Shown: positions 1-6,169 of the stretch, piece by piece | Layout of the letters: the number at the start of each line of letters is the position of its first letter | Position numbering within the stretch: position 1 is the first letter of the stretch | Assembly: GCA_027067015.1 (NCBI GenBank) | Contig: JAMOMS010000075.1 | Coordinates: 1-15,418, forward strand | DNA from: Campylobacterales bacterium | GTDB lineage: Bacteria > Campylobacterota > Campylobacteria > Campylobacterales > Hydrogenimonadaceae | Direction of reading: 5' to 3' | DNA length: 15,418 bases | Notes under the pieces: generated by a model | Database searches by the model: none | What the model was told of the DNA's origin: nothing | What the model saw: only the letters and a program-made list of their open reading frames with translations | Translations under genes and position numbers: made by a program

Positions 1-573
1 CTCAAGCTGGCGGGCCTTTTCATCCTCCGGATCGTCGTCAAACCACCCGATGGCGGTGGGGTAGATGAGCACCTGCGCTCCCGCCAGCGCCATGAGTCTC
101 GCCGCTTCGGGATACCACTGATCCCAGCACACCAGCACCCCCAATCGTCCCACGGAGGTATCTACCGGCGTAAAACCCAGGTCGCCGGGGGTAAAGTAGA
201 ACTTCTCATAAAACCCGGGGTCGTCGGGAATGTGCATTTTACGATAACACCCGGCGATCGATCCGTCTTTGTCGAAAACGACGGCGGTATTGTGGTAAAG
301 CCCCGGCGCGCGTTTTTCAAATAGCGAGCTTACCAGCACTACGCCGTGCTTTTGGGCTGTCTTTGCCCAAAACGCCACATCCTCTTCGTACGATTCGGCC
401 AGGTCAAAAAGCTCGGTCGACTCATATTGGCAAAAATAGGGCCCCTGGTGAAGCTCTTGCAGTACCACCAGCTCGGCCCCCGCTTTGGCGGCGTTGGCGA
501 TGCGTTGCAAGGTGGCCTCACGCATACTCTCTTTGGTGCCGGTATATCGTTGTTGGATCAGCGCGGTTTTCAT
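1..573 (-). CDS. aguB: N-carbamoylputrescine amidase, 3' end outside window
   Basis: The frame is open from ATG at 573 to base 1 (191 codons, no stop), so roughly the last third of a typical ~290-residue protein is missing. It belongs to the nitrilase/carbon-nitrogen hydrolase family. The catalytic triad is visible: E40 (in VVLQELHQGPYFCQ), K112 (in CYRKMHIPDDPGFYEK) and C149 (in GVLVCWDQWYPEAA). The HQGPYFCQ and HIPDDPGFYEKFYF blocks are those I associate with AguB, which hydrolyses N-carbamoylputrescine to putrescine, CO2 and ammonia in the agmatine route to polyamines; other nitrilase-family amidases usually differ there. A cytoplasmic location is expected since there is no signal peptide. 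It lies 41 bases downstream of the Ig-fold lipoprotein gene on the same strand and may be read from the same transcript, although a small G/C hairpin sits between them. The ribosome-binding site is weak (AAGG about 11 bases upstream). Confidence 0.9.
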   Translation of the reverse strand, partial: MKTALIQQRYTGTKESMREATLQRIANAAKAGAELVVLQELHQGPYFCQYESTELFDLAESYEEDVAFWAKTAQKHGVVLVSSLFEKRAPGLYHNTAVVFDKDGSIAGCYRKMHIPDDPGFYEKFYFTPGDLGFTPVDTSVGRLGVLVCWDQWYPEAARLMALAGAQVLIYPTAIGWFDDDPEDEKARQLE

Positions 574-594
574 GGGAAAAAGCCTTGAAAGTCT

Positions 595-610
595 CTCCCC
601 CAAAGGGGAG
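595..610 (-). other. Short G/C hairpin between lipoprotein gene and aguB
   Basis: A 6-bp perfect stem (CTCCCC/GGGGAG) closes a 4-base loop just after the lipoprotein stop codon. In the minus-strand RNA it is followed, after an interval, by CUUUUU. It could reduce read-through into aguB or stabilise a processed 3' end, but the U-run is too distant for a good intrinsic terminator. Confidence 0.35.
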
Positions 611-614
611 GAAA

Positions 615-1391
615 TTAGAAGTGGAGATAGACGGCGGTTTTGGTATTGGGATCTTTGTCTACCCAGATGTTGATGGGCACGGTACGACCCTTGATATCGT
701 CGGTGTTTTCAGGAGAAGTGTAGGTAAAGGAGACTTTTCCGTCTGATCCTGTGGTTGCGTGATATTTGTCTAGCGTACCAAACATGGTGCTATCAAGTTG
801 CGCGGTTACGCCTTCATTATCCAACGCTTTACCGTTTGCGTCTTGTACAATGACATCGATGATAACAGATTCGGACGTATTGGCATCTTGCAGATCAATA
901 TTGCCGGGTAGTGCCTTGATGGCATAGGTTTGAGGCGGCACGGCGGTAGGACAGCAGAGTGCAAACACTTCCGGTGTAGAAGAGACAGAGTCGGAAAGAT
1001 TTGATTTGACTACTTTGGTATAGTGCAGTTTCATAGCCGACAGATCAATGGCTTGGGAAGCCGGTGCATAATTGAATGCAAGACGCAGTTTTTGACGACA
1101 AGAGGTGACAAAAACCATCGGGTAAGGAACAACGGTAACATTGCTAAATGAAAAACCGGTCAATTCAGGGCGGAAATTATTCAGCTCAACGGTGATATTC
1201 TGGCTTTGATTGCTATCGATATTGAGAACGACTTCTCCATATCCGCCGCTTGCCCGGGCGCTATCTACACTAAATGTAATGTTACTTAATGGGGTGGGAC
1301 CGTCACCGTTGGCATCCCCGTTACCGCCGCCGCATCCTGCGAAAAAGAGGGTGGCTAAAAGCGCTAAAAGCGTCATGAAACGTTTCATCAT
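615..1391 (-). CDS. Secreted lipoprotein with C-terminal Ig-like (Big-1-type) domain
   Basis: A 258-residue protein with a lipoprotein signal peptide (MMKRF..., hydrophobic to residue 19) and lipobox FFAGC with the acylated Cys at 20, followed by a Gly/Asn/Asp linker (21-33). Residues 35-150 are beta-rich with no family I recognise and include an unusual adjacent Cys pair at 146-147 plus Cys98. Residues about 155-258 resemble a bacterial Ig-like/invasin Big-1 fold: VQDANGKALDNEGVTAQL, then GT(L)...TGSDGKVSFTYTSP. Such domains usually present or space surface-exposed modules. The start may be ATG 1391 or 1388; AGAAGG lies 7 bases upstream of 1391. It sits 15 bases downstream of the small barrel gene, so the two are probably cotranscribed. 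The gene is visibly more A+T-rich than the housekeeping genes in this window. No function can be assigned. Confidence 0.82.
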   Translation of the reverse strand: MMKRFMTLLALLATLFFAGCGGGNGDANGDGPTPLSNITFSVDSARASGGYGEVVLNIDSNQSQNITVELNNFRPELTGFSFSNVTVVPYPMVFVTSCRQKLRLAFNYAPASQAIDLSAMKLHYTKVVKSNLSDSVSSTPEVFALCCPTAVPPQTYAIKALPGNIDLQDANTSESVIIDVIVQDANGKALDNEGVTAQLDSTMFGTLDKYHATTGSDGKVSFTYTSPENTDDIKGRTVPINIWVDKDPNTKTAVYLHF

Positions 1392-1406
1392 GGTATGCCC
1401 TTCTAT

Positions 1407-1934
1407 TTAAAATTTATAGTCGATACCGATACCGGCTTGTAGATAATCATCGACCGTGTCATGGTTGGGCCAAAGGTAGCGACCAAAGAGATCCAGGTCA
1501 AGGTGGCGGTTAAGGTTGTAGACCAAACCGGCCTGCATACCGTAGACAAAGTCATCTTCAGACGCCTTTTCAAACTCATATTCGCCGTATCCCAAAGCCA
1601 GACCGAAATAGGGTTTGAATGTGGGGTGCTGAATAGGGAAGAAATAGTCAAGCGTTCCCAGCAGAAGGTATTGGGAGATATCGCCGCCCAGTTCATCGGT
1701 GTCGGGAATCAGGTCATACATCAACGCCACGCGAAACTTCTCGTTTTGCGCGCCAACTTTCAGTCCTACGGCCACGGTGTTGTCGTCAAAGCTCTTTCTG
1801 GTCGCGGGCTCTTGTGCCTCAATGGCATGATATTTAACCTCCGCGCCCACAAAGGCGATATCTTCGGCCATGAGACCGGTTGCGCAGGTAGCCATCAGTG
1901 TCGTCACGACGGCCCATTTGCCAAATCTTTTCAT
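1407..1934 (-). CDS. Small outer-membrane beta-barrel protein
   Basis: A 175-residue protein with a Sec signal peptide (MKRFGKWAVVTTLMATCATGLMA, cleavage near A23) and a mature part of alternating amphipathic beta strands ending in ...GIGIDYKF, a C-terminal Phe signal of the kind recognised by the BAM complex. Size and pattern fit an 8-stranded OmpA/OmpW/opacity-type barrel. The start is set at ATG 1934 because AAAGGA lies 6 bases upstream; the in-frame TTG at 1940 directly abuts that motif and would have no spacing. A TATAAT -10 lies at 1976-1981 and the next gene follows 15 bases later. No substrate or specific role can be seen. Confidence 0.82.
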   Translation of the reverse strand: MKRFGKWAVVTTLMATCATGLMAEDIAFVGAEVKYHAIEAQEPATRKSFDDNTVAVGLKVGAQNEKFRVALMYDLIPDTDELGGDISQYLLLGTLDYFFPIQHPTFKPYFGLALGYGEYEFEKASEDDFVYGMQAGLVYNLNRHLDLDLFGRYLWPNHDTVDDYLQAGIGIDYKF

Positions 1935-1975
1935 CCTCAATCCTTTCCATAAGGTAGATATACTAAATGATAACT

Positions 1976-1981
1976 ATTATA
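1976..1981 (-). promoter_or_regulatory. -10 box for small barrel gene
   Basis: On the minus strand this is a perfect TATAAT in an A/T-rich stretch, about 42 bases upstream of the ATG at 1934. No convincing -35 lies 16-18 bases further up. Initiation near 1968 would give a leader of about 35 bases. The position between the porin terminator and the barrel gene supports an independent transcript. Confidence 0.6.
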
Positions 1982-2042
1982 TATGTTTTAAACTTATCGC
2001 ATACTGAGGAAGAAAGTCGGTTTATAGTGGTTGAAAAAGTGG

Positions 2043-2074
2043 AAAAAAGGGAAGCGCCGCCCCGAAGGGCGACG
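2043..2074 (-). terminator. Rho-independent terminator of porin gene
   Basis: In minus-strand RNA an 8-bp stem (CGUCGCCC / GGGCGGCG, one G-U pair) is capped by the stable UUCG tetraloop and followed by CUUCCC and six U. It begins 12 bases after the porin stop codon. This is the clearest intrinsic terminator in the window. Confidence 0.88.
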
Positions 2075-2086
2075 AAAGGGGGTGTC

Positions 2087-3322
2087 TTAGTACTCGGCGT
2101 GGAATTTGTAGTCGAGTTGAACCCAGTATTTGGTGGTGTCGGCATAGCCGAAGCTGTCGTCACCCGCGCTGTAGAAGGCGCCTTTGAGCAGAAGGCCCAG
2201 GTTTTTGGCAAGGCCCACTTTGTAGGCGACATCGATCTCATCACCCAGATCATCGTCGCCGTTGGCTTTATCGACATCACTTTCAAAGATATGGTAAACA
2301 GCCATCAGTTTACCGTATTCACCGGCGTTATAAGCCAGTTTGAAGCTCAGGTCAGTCAGACCTTCCTTGGGAGTGGCCAGGAATACATCCGCCCACCCGT
2401 TCATAGCGTGGAGGGTTGCAAGCGGTGTCCAGAATGCACCGCGACCGCCGTCGGCTTCACCCAGCACCTCGTAGGCGACACCGGCGGTAAATCCGGACAT
2501 ACTGCCGTCTACACCGACTTTGTAGTAGATGGCTTCCTGGTCATCATCTTTGGTATAGAGAGGATCGCCGCTCTCGGTCAGGCTCGGGTCATTTTGCAAT
2601 GCGGCTTCCGCTTCATATTTAATGCCGATACCTTCCAGGTCAACTTTACCGGTGGCGCGGAGACCGATGTGGTCGGCCCAGTTTTGGATCATGTAGTCAT
2701 AAGCGGTGACGGTCAGCTCGGGAGCCACTTTGTAAGCGGCGTGCAAAAGGACGCTACCGGTATCAAGGGTGGCTTTATCGCCGCTGAAGATGCGGTTGAC
2801 TTGCCAAACGTAGGCACCCAGCAGGCTCAGGTTTTCGTAGCCGTAAATCGCCGCCGCCAGGTCATAGGTTTGCGGCATTTGGCGCCAGCCGACGTTACCG
2901 ATAAAGCGGGCGTTATCCAGTACCACCATTTTACGACCGGCCAAAACAGTCAGACCGTCGGTGGTGTAACTGATGTTGGCCTGGGTCAGGCGGGCCTGAT
3001 CGGGGTCCATAATGGTGTCATATTTGGGGTTGGCCGGATTGTAGTCGTCAACCCAACCGAAGTTGTTGACGCTGATACCTTGCAGTTGGGCATTCAGGCC
3101 CTCAACGCCAAACAGGCCCATATTGACACCGATGGCGGTGCGTACGGTAAACGCGTCAGCCGCGTCGGTACCGCCGTCAACATCCGCATGCTCATAGCGG
3201 GGGCGGATCTCGATGTCCAGTTTGGGGTTGGTGATGATCTGATCCAGCGCGCCGGCATTGGCGCCCGTGGTCGCTGCGGCCGCGGCCAGTGCCGCGACAA
3301 GGCTCATCTTGATGGTCTTCAT
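2087..3322 (-). CDS. Outer-membrane porin, alginate-export-like family
   Basis: A 411-residue protein with a Sec signal peptide (cleavage after ...TTGANA, residue 23) and a mature large beta-barrel. Early in the barrel it carries the hallmarks I associate with the alginate-export/OprD-like porin group: RPRYEHADVD..., TVRTAIGV, then AGRKMVVLDNARFIGNVGWRQMPQTYD, the family's G-x-V-G-W-R-Q-x-x-Q-T-x-D block. The chain ends ...LDYKFHAEY, a terminal aromatic strand although Tyr rather than Phe is last. In Campylobacterota proteins of this size often serve as the major general porin; alginate itself need not be the substrate. ATG 3322 is preceded by AAGGGAG at good spacing. The gene has its own promoter (3495-3522), a long leader containing a perfect dyad (3352-3401) and a strong terminator, so it appears monocistronic. 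Confidence 0.88.
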   Translation of the reverse strand: MKTIKMSLVAALAAAAATTGANAGALDQIITNPKLDIEIRPRYEHADVDGGTDAADAFTVRTAIGVNMGLFGVEGLNAQLQGISVNNFGWVDDYNPANPKYDTIMDPDQARLTQANISYTTDGLTVLAGRKMVVLDNARFIGNVGWRQMPQTYDLAAAIYGYENLSLLGAYVWQVNRIFSGDKATLDTGSVLLHAAYKVAPELTVTAYDYMIQNWADHIGLRATGKVDLEGIGIKYEAEAALQNDPSLTESGDPLYTKDDDQEAIYYKVGVDGSMSGFTAGVAYEVLGEADGGRGAFWTPLATLHAMNGWADVFLATPKEGLTDLSFKLAYNAGEYGKLMAVYHIFESDVDKANGDDDLGDEIDVAYKVGLAKNLGLLLKGAFYSAGDDSFGYADTTKYWVQLDYKFHAEY

Positions 3323-3351
3323 TCTTACTCCCTTTGTGTGTGGTTTGAACC

Positions 3352-3401
3352 GTTCCGGTCAGGCGCAACCACATAATAATATGGTTACACCTGACCGGAA
3401 C
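3352..3401. repeat. Perfect 12-bp inverted repeat with nested 5-bp repeat
   Basis: Outer arms GTTCCGGTCAGG (3352-3363) and CCTGACCGGAAC (3390-3401) are perfectly complementary. Inside them, after three unpaired bases on each side, AACCA (3367-3371) pairs with TGGTT (3382-3386) around an A/T-rich 10-base loop. There is no U-run on either side, so it is not a simple terminator. It falls in the inferred 5' leader of the porin mRNA, 29 bases upstream of the porin ATG. It could be an RNA leader structure, an operator or a small palindromic element. Confidence 0.85.
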
Positions 3402-3494
3402 ACCTCAATGCTTAACCAAAAAATTTTAAAAAAGCCACCGTTTTGCCTATCCGTCTCTGTCAACGGAAGCTGATGACTCTTTTAAGTTACGGTT

Positions 3495-3522
3495 ATAGTA
3501 GCACAAAAAAACTTAGAATCAA
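3495..3522 (-). promoter_or_regulatory. Probable sigma-70 promoter of porin gene
   Basis: On the minus strand -35 TTGATT (3517-3522) and -10 TACTAT (3495-3500) are separated by 16 bases that include a T-run. Initiation near 3488 would give a leader of about 165 bases containing the 3352-3401 dyad. A closer promoter inside the dyad loop (TATTAT) cannot be excluded. Confidence 0.5.
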
Positions 3523-3540
3523 AGCGTAATTTTCTTATTT

Positions 3541-3549
3541 TGTTAAAAT
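3541..3549 (+). promoter_or_regulatory. Extended -10 of the UPF0323 operon
   Basis: TGTTAAAAT matches the extended -10 pattern TGnTAnAAT, about 23 bases before the chosen GTG start. The upstream region is T-rich without a clear -35. The ATG at 3548-3550 overlaps this element, which argues against its use as a start codon. Confidence 0.5.
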
Positions 3550-3571
3550 GGCGCTCAAAAAAGAGGAGAGA

Positions 3572-4186
3572 GTGAAATACTATATAAAAAGGGTAGCCGG
3601 TTACGGTATGGTCGGCTCATTGGGACTTACAGCCCTGATGATCATGAACGGATGCGAACAGCGTCATGAGGGGGAATCGGACGCGTTTACCAGGGCCAGT
3701 CAGAAACAGGGGGCCTTTGTGGTGGTGGAGGAGACGGCACCGGGAACGTACAAAATCGCCGAGGAGTATCCGGCGGAGCACACCCGAGTCATTTTGCGAA
3801 AGCTCGACGGGACGGAGAAGATTTTGAGCAAAGAGGAGCTCGATGCCCTGGTAGCCGAGGAGGCCAAAAAGATCGAGGCGAATCAGTCGGCGTTGACCAA
3901 TCCTCAATTGGCCGGCGGCGGTATGAGCCTGGGGGAGGTGATTCTGGCGTCCGCTGTGGGGACGATTATAGGCGGTTGGATCGGCGGGCGGCTCTTTAAC
4001 AACCCTACCTATCAAAAGACCAGGCAAAGGGGCTACAAGTCCCCTTCGGCTTACCGGCGTAGTGTCGAAAGCTTCAACAAACCCCGATCCACCGCCTCCA
4101 AAAAAGCAAGCTCTCGCCGCCGCTCAGGGTTTTTTGGCGGACGAAGCGGAACGGCACGTTCGGGATTTAGCGGGTTTGGGGCATGA
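3572..4186 (+). CDS. UPF0323 family lipoprotein
   Basis: With GTG at 3572 this is 204 residues, beginning MKYYIKRVAGYGMVGSLGL, a signal sequence with candidate acylated Cys28 (IMNGC). It matches the UPF0323 lipoprotein family of Campylobacter/Helicobacter as I recall it (Cj0371 type): FTRASQKQGAFVVVEETAPG (39-58), then TRVILRKLDGTEKILSKEE (71-89), and a Gly-rich hydrophobic stretch MSLGEVILASAVGTIIGGWI (118-137). The tail (147-204) is basic and Ser/Gly-rich and likely disordered. The upstream ATG at 3548 adds 8 charged residues, lacks a ribosome-binding site and overlaps the -10 box; the GTG has AGGAG close upstream, though only 3 bases away. Its stop overlaps the next gene's start (ATGA), implying translational coupling to the ATP-grasp ligase. 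The molecular function is unknown. Confidence 0.85.
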   Translation: MKYYIKRVAGYGMVGSLGLTALMIMNGCEQRHEGESDAFTRASQKQGAFVVVEETAPGTYKIAEEYPAEHTRVILRKLDGTEKILSKEELDALVAEEAKKIEANQSALTNPQLAGGGMSLGEVILASAVGTIIGGWIGGRLFNNPTYQKTRQRGYKSPSAYRRSVESFNKPRSTASKKASSRRRSGFFGGRSGTARSGFSGFGA

Positions 4187-5370
4187 GTGTTCGGCTAAAA
4201 AAACTTAAACCCCTGAGCCCGGCGTTTCTGGAGAGCCTGGGGTTTGGGTGGCATACCGACAGCGACGGCACCCCTTACGTGGCCGACGAGGCGGTGGTGG
4301 TGAGCGAAACCGAAGCGGAAGCCTATTATACAGCGGTCAATACCCTTTACGATATGTATGTAGAGGCCGGGGAGTATGTTATTGCGAATAACCTCTTTCA
4401 CGAAATCGGCATCCCCTTCAATCTGGTCGAGGCGGTTAAGCTGAGCTGGGAGAATGACGTACACTGGCACCTCTACGGCCGTTTTGACCTGGCCGGGGGG
4501 ATCGACGGGGAGCCCATTAAACTGCTGGAGTTCAACGCCGACACCCCCACCGCCCTTTACGAGACGGCGGTGGTGCAGTGGGCCCTGTTCAAATACAACG
4601 GGCTTGATGAGGCGGCGCAGTTTAACAGGGTCTACGAGGCGATTGGGGAGAATTTCAAACGGCTCATCACCCTGGAAGGCAACGTGGCCGATTTTGGGCG
4701 CTATTATGAGGGGTGGCGGATCCTCTTTTCCAGCGTGCGCGGGTCGGTTGAAGATGAGATGACCACCCGGCTGTTGCAAAAGATGGCCGACGATGCCGGT
4801 TTTCATACGGCTTTCTGCTTTGCCGATGAGGCGGTGTTTGACGAGGAGGAGGGGATTTTCTGTCACGATCTTCGCCACGAATACTGGTTCAAGCTGATTC
4901 CGTGGGAGAGCATTGCCGTGGAAGAGAGTGACCTGGCCAGGCTGTTGATAAACATTTCGCGCAATCAAAAAGCCATTGTGCTCAATCCCGCCTACACCCT
5001 GATGTTTCAGTCCAAGGCGATGATGAAAATATTGTGGGATCTGTTTCCCGACCATCCGCTTTTGCTGGAGACCGCATTGGAGCCGTTGAATCAAAAACAG
5101 GTGCAAAAGCCCTACTTTGGCCGGGAAGGGGGCGGCGTGCGCATTCTGGACGCCCGGGGGCGTCAACTGCAAAAGGGTGAGGAGATCTATACCGATCAGC
5201 CGGCGATCTATCAGGCTTACACGCCGCTACCCCAAGACGATGCCGGCCGACGTTACCAGGCGGGGGTCTTTTTCGCCTATGAGGGGTGTGGCCTGGGATT
5301 TCGCCGGGGCGGGGAGATTCTGGGCAATATGAGCAAGTTTGTCGGCCATCTGGTTGACACTTTGTCATAA
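4183..5370 (+). CDS. Glutathionylspermidine synthase-like ATP-grasp ligase (YgiC type)
   Basis: A 395-residue, signal-less protein of the GSP_synth family. Visible blocks are HLYGRFDLAGG (96-106), IKLLEFNADTPTALYE (112-127), SKAMMKILWDLFPDHP (277-292) and KPYFGREGGGV (309-319), the last typical of the ATP-grasp part. E. coli Gss (~620 residues) joins such a synthetase to an N-terminal CHAP amidase; that domain is absent, and length matches the stand-alone YgiC/YjfC relatives (~386). The reaction would be ATP-dependent amide formation between a peptide carboxylate and an amine, but the true substrates of the YgiC group are not settled, so glutathione and spermidine are not assumed. It overlaps the UPF0323 lipoprotein gene by 4 bases (4183-4186). 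The pairing recalls Cj0371-Cj0372 and, with an unrelated lipoprotein, E. coli ygiB-ygiC. Confidence 0.85.
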   Translation: MSVRLKKLKPLSPAFLESLGFGWHTDSDGTPYVADEAVVVSETEAEAYYTAVNTLYDMYVEAGEYVIANNLFHEIGIPFNLVEAVKLSWENDVHWHLYGRFDLAGGIDGEPIKLLEFNADTPTALYETAVVQWALFKYNGLDEAAQFNRVYEAIGENFKRLITLEGNVADFGRYYEGWRILFSSVRGSVEDEMTTRLLQKMADDAGFHTAFCFADEAVFDEEEGIFCHDLRHEYWFKLIPWESIAVEESDLARLLINISRNQKAIVLNPAYTLMFQSKAMMKILWDLFPDHPLLLETALEPLNQKQVQKPYFGREGGGVRILDARGRQLQKGEEIYTDQPAIYQAYTPLPQDDAGRRYQAGVFFAYEGCGLGFRRGGEILGNMSKFVGHLVDTLS

Positions 5371-5400
5371 AGGGCTCACATTTTGCTAACGTTTTTGTTT

Positions 5401-5406
5401 TAAGAT
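5401..5406 (+). promoter_or_regulatory. Candidate -10 box before the hendecad-repeat gene
   Basis: TAAGAT lies 31 bases before ATG 5438 in a T-rich context. The surrounding block (TTAAGATACGCT...CC.AAAA) resembles the one upstream of the next gene (TTAGGATACACT...CCAAAAA), suggesting both genes carry the same type of promoter. There is no good -35. Confidence 0.35.
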
Positions 5407-5437
5407 ACGCTCCGAAAAGATTCACAAGGAGTTCAAA

Positions 5438-6106
5438 ATGAAAAAGTATCTTAGCAAAACGGTAGCGGTGATTCTGCTTGGCGCAAGCGTGAGTTTGATG
5501 GCGGCCGATACGCCTTCGCTTCCTGAGTCGGTAACCGGTTTGATTACGTCAATTCAGCAAACGGTAGATCCCCAGGAACGCCGGGCGTTGATGAATGATC
5601 TTAAAACCCAGTTGGCAACCCTTGACAGCGCTCAGCGCCAGACAGCGGTTGAGCAGTTGCAAACAGCACTGGCTGAAAGCGGCGCGCAGGTGCCCACCCG
5701 GGCCCAGCTTCGTCACCAGGTAGCTTTGCGGGCTTCAGAACAGGCTTCTACCACGGCGCAAAACGGAGCCAAAGCGGGTGAAACGGCCGCTCGTAACGGT
5801 GCTATGGCGGGACAAACGGCGGCCCAATACGGTGCGCAGGCCGGTGCCATGGCGGCTCAGCAGGGCGCGATAGCCGGCCAAACAGCGGCTCAGCAGGGTG
5901 CTATGGCGGGACAAACGGCGGCCCAACACGGTGCGCAGGCCGGTGCCATGGCGGCCCAACAGGGCGCGATAGCCGGCCAAACAGCGGCTCAGCAGGGTGC
6001 TATGGCGGGGCAAACGGCGGCCCAACACGGTGCTACAACGGGATCTTCCGCCGCTCTCTCTGGAGCGCGTGCGCCTCACGCGGGACCGGTAGGTGCTCAT
6101 CGGTAA
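5438..6106 (+). CDS. Secreted protein with 11-residue Gly/Ala repeats
   Basis: A 222-residue protein with a clear Sec signal peptide (MKKYLSKTVAVILLGASVSLMAA, cleavage about residue 23) and a strong AAGGAG 6 bases before the ATG. Residues 30-80 form a predicted helical domain, with NDLKTQLATLD (53-63) and RQTAVEQL (67-74), that recurs in the next gene. Residues 109-196 are eight back-to-back 11-residue units of the form xGAxAGxxAAx, for example QGAIAGQTAAQ, plus a degenerate ninth (197-207). Small residues fall at positions 2, 6 and 10 of each unit (spacing 4-4-3), the pattern of a hendecad helix with a Gly/Ala packing face; Thr is at position 8 in six of the eight units. There is no lipobox and no clear transmembrane anchor outside the repeat. 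I do not recognise the family; 11-residue helical repeats also occur in LEA proteins and type I antifreeze proteins, but that is analogy only. Confidence 0.8.
   Translation: MKKYLSKTVAVILLGASVSLMAADTPSLPESVTGLITSIQQTVDPQERRALMNDLKTQLATLDSAQRQTAVEQLQTALAESGAQVPTRAQLRHQVALRASEQASTTAQNGAKAGETAARNGAMAGQTAAQYGAQAGAMAAQQGAIAGQTAAQQGAMAGQTAAQHGAQAGAMAAQQGAIAGQTAAQQGAMAGQTAAQHGATTGSSAALSGARAPHAGPVGAHR
5762..6025 (+). repeat. Tandem 33-bp repeats with 99-bp higher-order unit
   Basis: Eight in-frame 33-bp units encode the 11-residue repeats. At a larger scale two 99-bp copies (5828-5926 and 5927-6025) differ at only a few bases (tac/cac at the first codon, gctcag/gcccaa, gggaca/ggggca), and the 33-bp unit before them (5795-5827) matches the last third of the 99-bp unit. 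The array has thus expanded recently by whole three-unit blocks. Confidence 0.9.
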
Positions 6107-6123
6107 CATAGTGTTAACAATAT

Positions 6124-6129
6124 TAGGAT
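6124..6129 (+). promoter_or_regulatory. Candidate -10 box before the second paralogue
   Basis: TAGGAT lies 40 bases upstream of ATG 6170, in the 63-base gap after the repeat-protein gene, in a block similar to that at 5401-5406. There is no terminator in the gap, so read-through and internal initiation could coexist. Confidence 0.3.
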
Positions 6130-6169
6130 ACACTTTCCAAAAATTTTCCTAAGCTATGGAGCGTTAAAT

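Noticed and set aside
1967..3376. Long open frame (469 codons) on the plus strand opposite the porin
   Set aside because: It mirrors the porin frame, has no ribosome-binding site or family motifs, and the minus-strand protein has a signal peptide and recognised porin blocks.
3352..3401. Intrinsic terminator for a plus-strand or minus-strand transcript
   Set aside because: Stem is strong but no T-run follows on either strand, and no gene ends near it.
4195..5172. 325-codon minus-strand frame opposite the ATP-grasp gene
   Set aside because: Antisense of a clear GSP_synth protein; His/Gln/Pro-rich composition typical of a shadow frame in GC-rich coding DNA.
4183..5370. Bifunctional glutathionylspermidine synthetase/amidase
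   Set aside because: No CHAP amidase domain or catalytic Cys/His region precedes the synthetase, and the length fits the single-domain YgiC group.
5354..5382. TTGACA at 5354-5359 as a -35 for the repeat-protein gene
   Set aside because: No -10-like hexamer lies 16-18 bases downstream; the sequence is the end of the ATP-grasp coding region.
5762..6025. CRISPR-like repeat array
   Set aside because: Units are contiguous without spacers, in frame, and all translate to the same 11-residue pattern.
5735..6133. Minus-strand frame with Arg/Leu/His repeats
   Set aside because: It is the reverse complement of the 33-bp array; its repetitiveness is inherited and there is no start signal.
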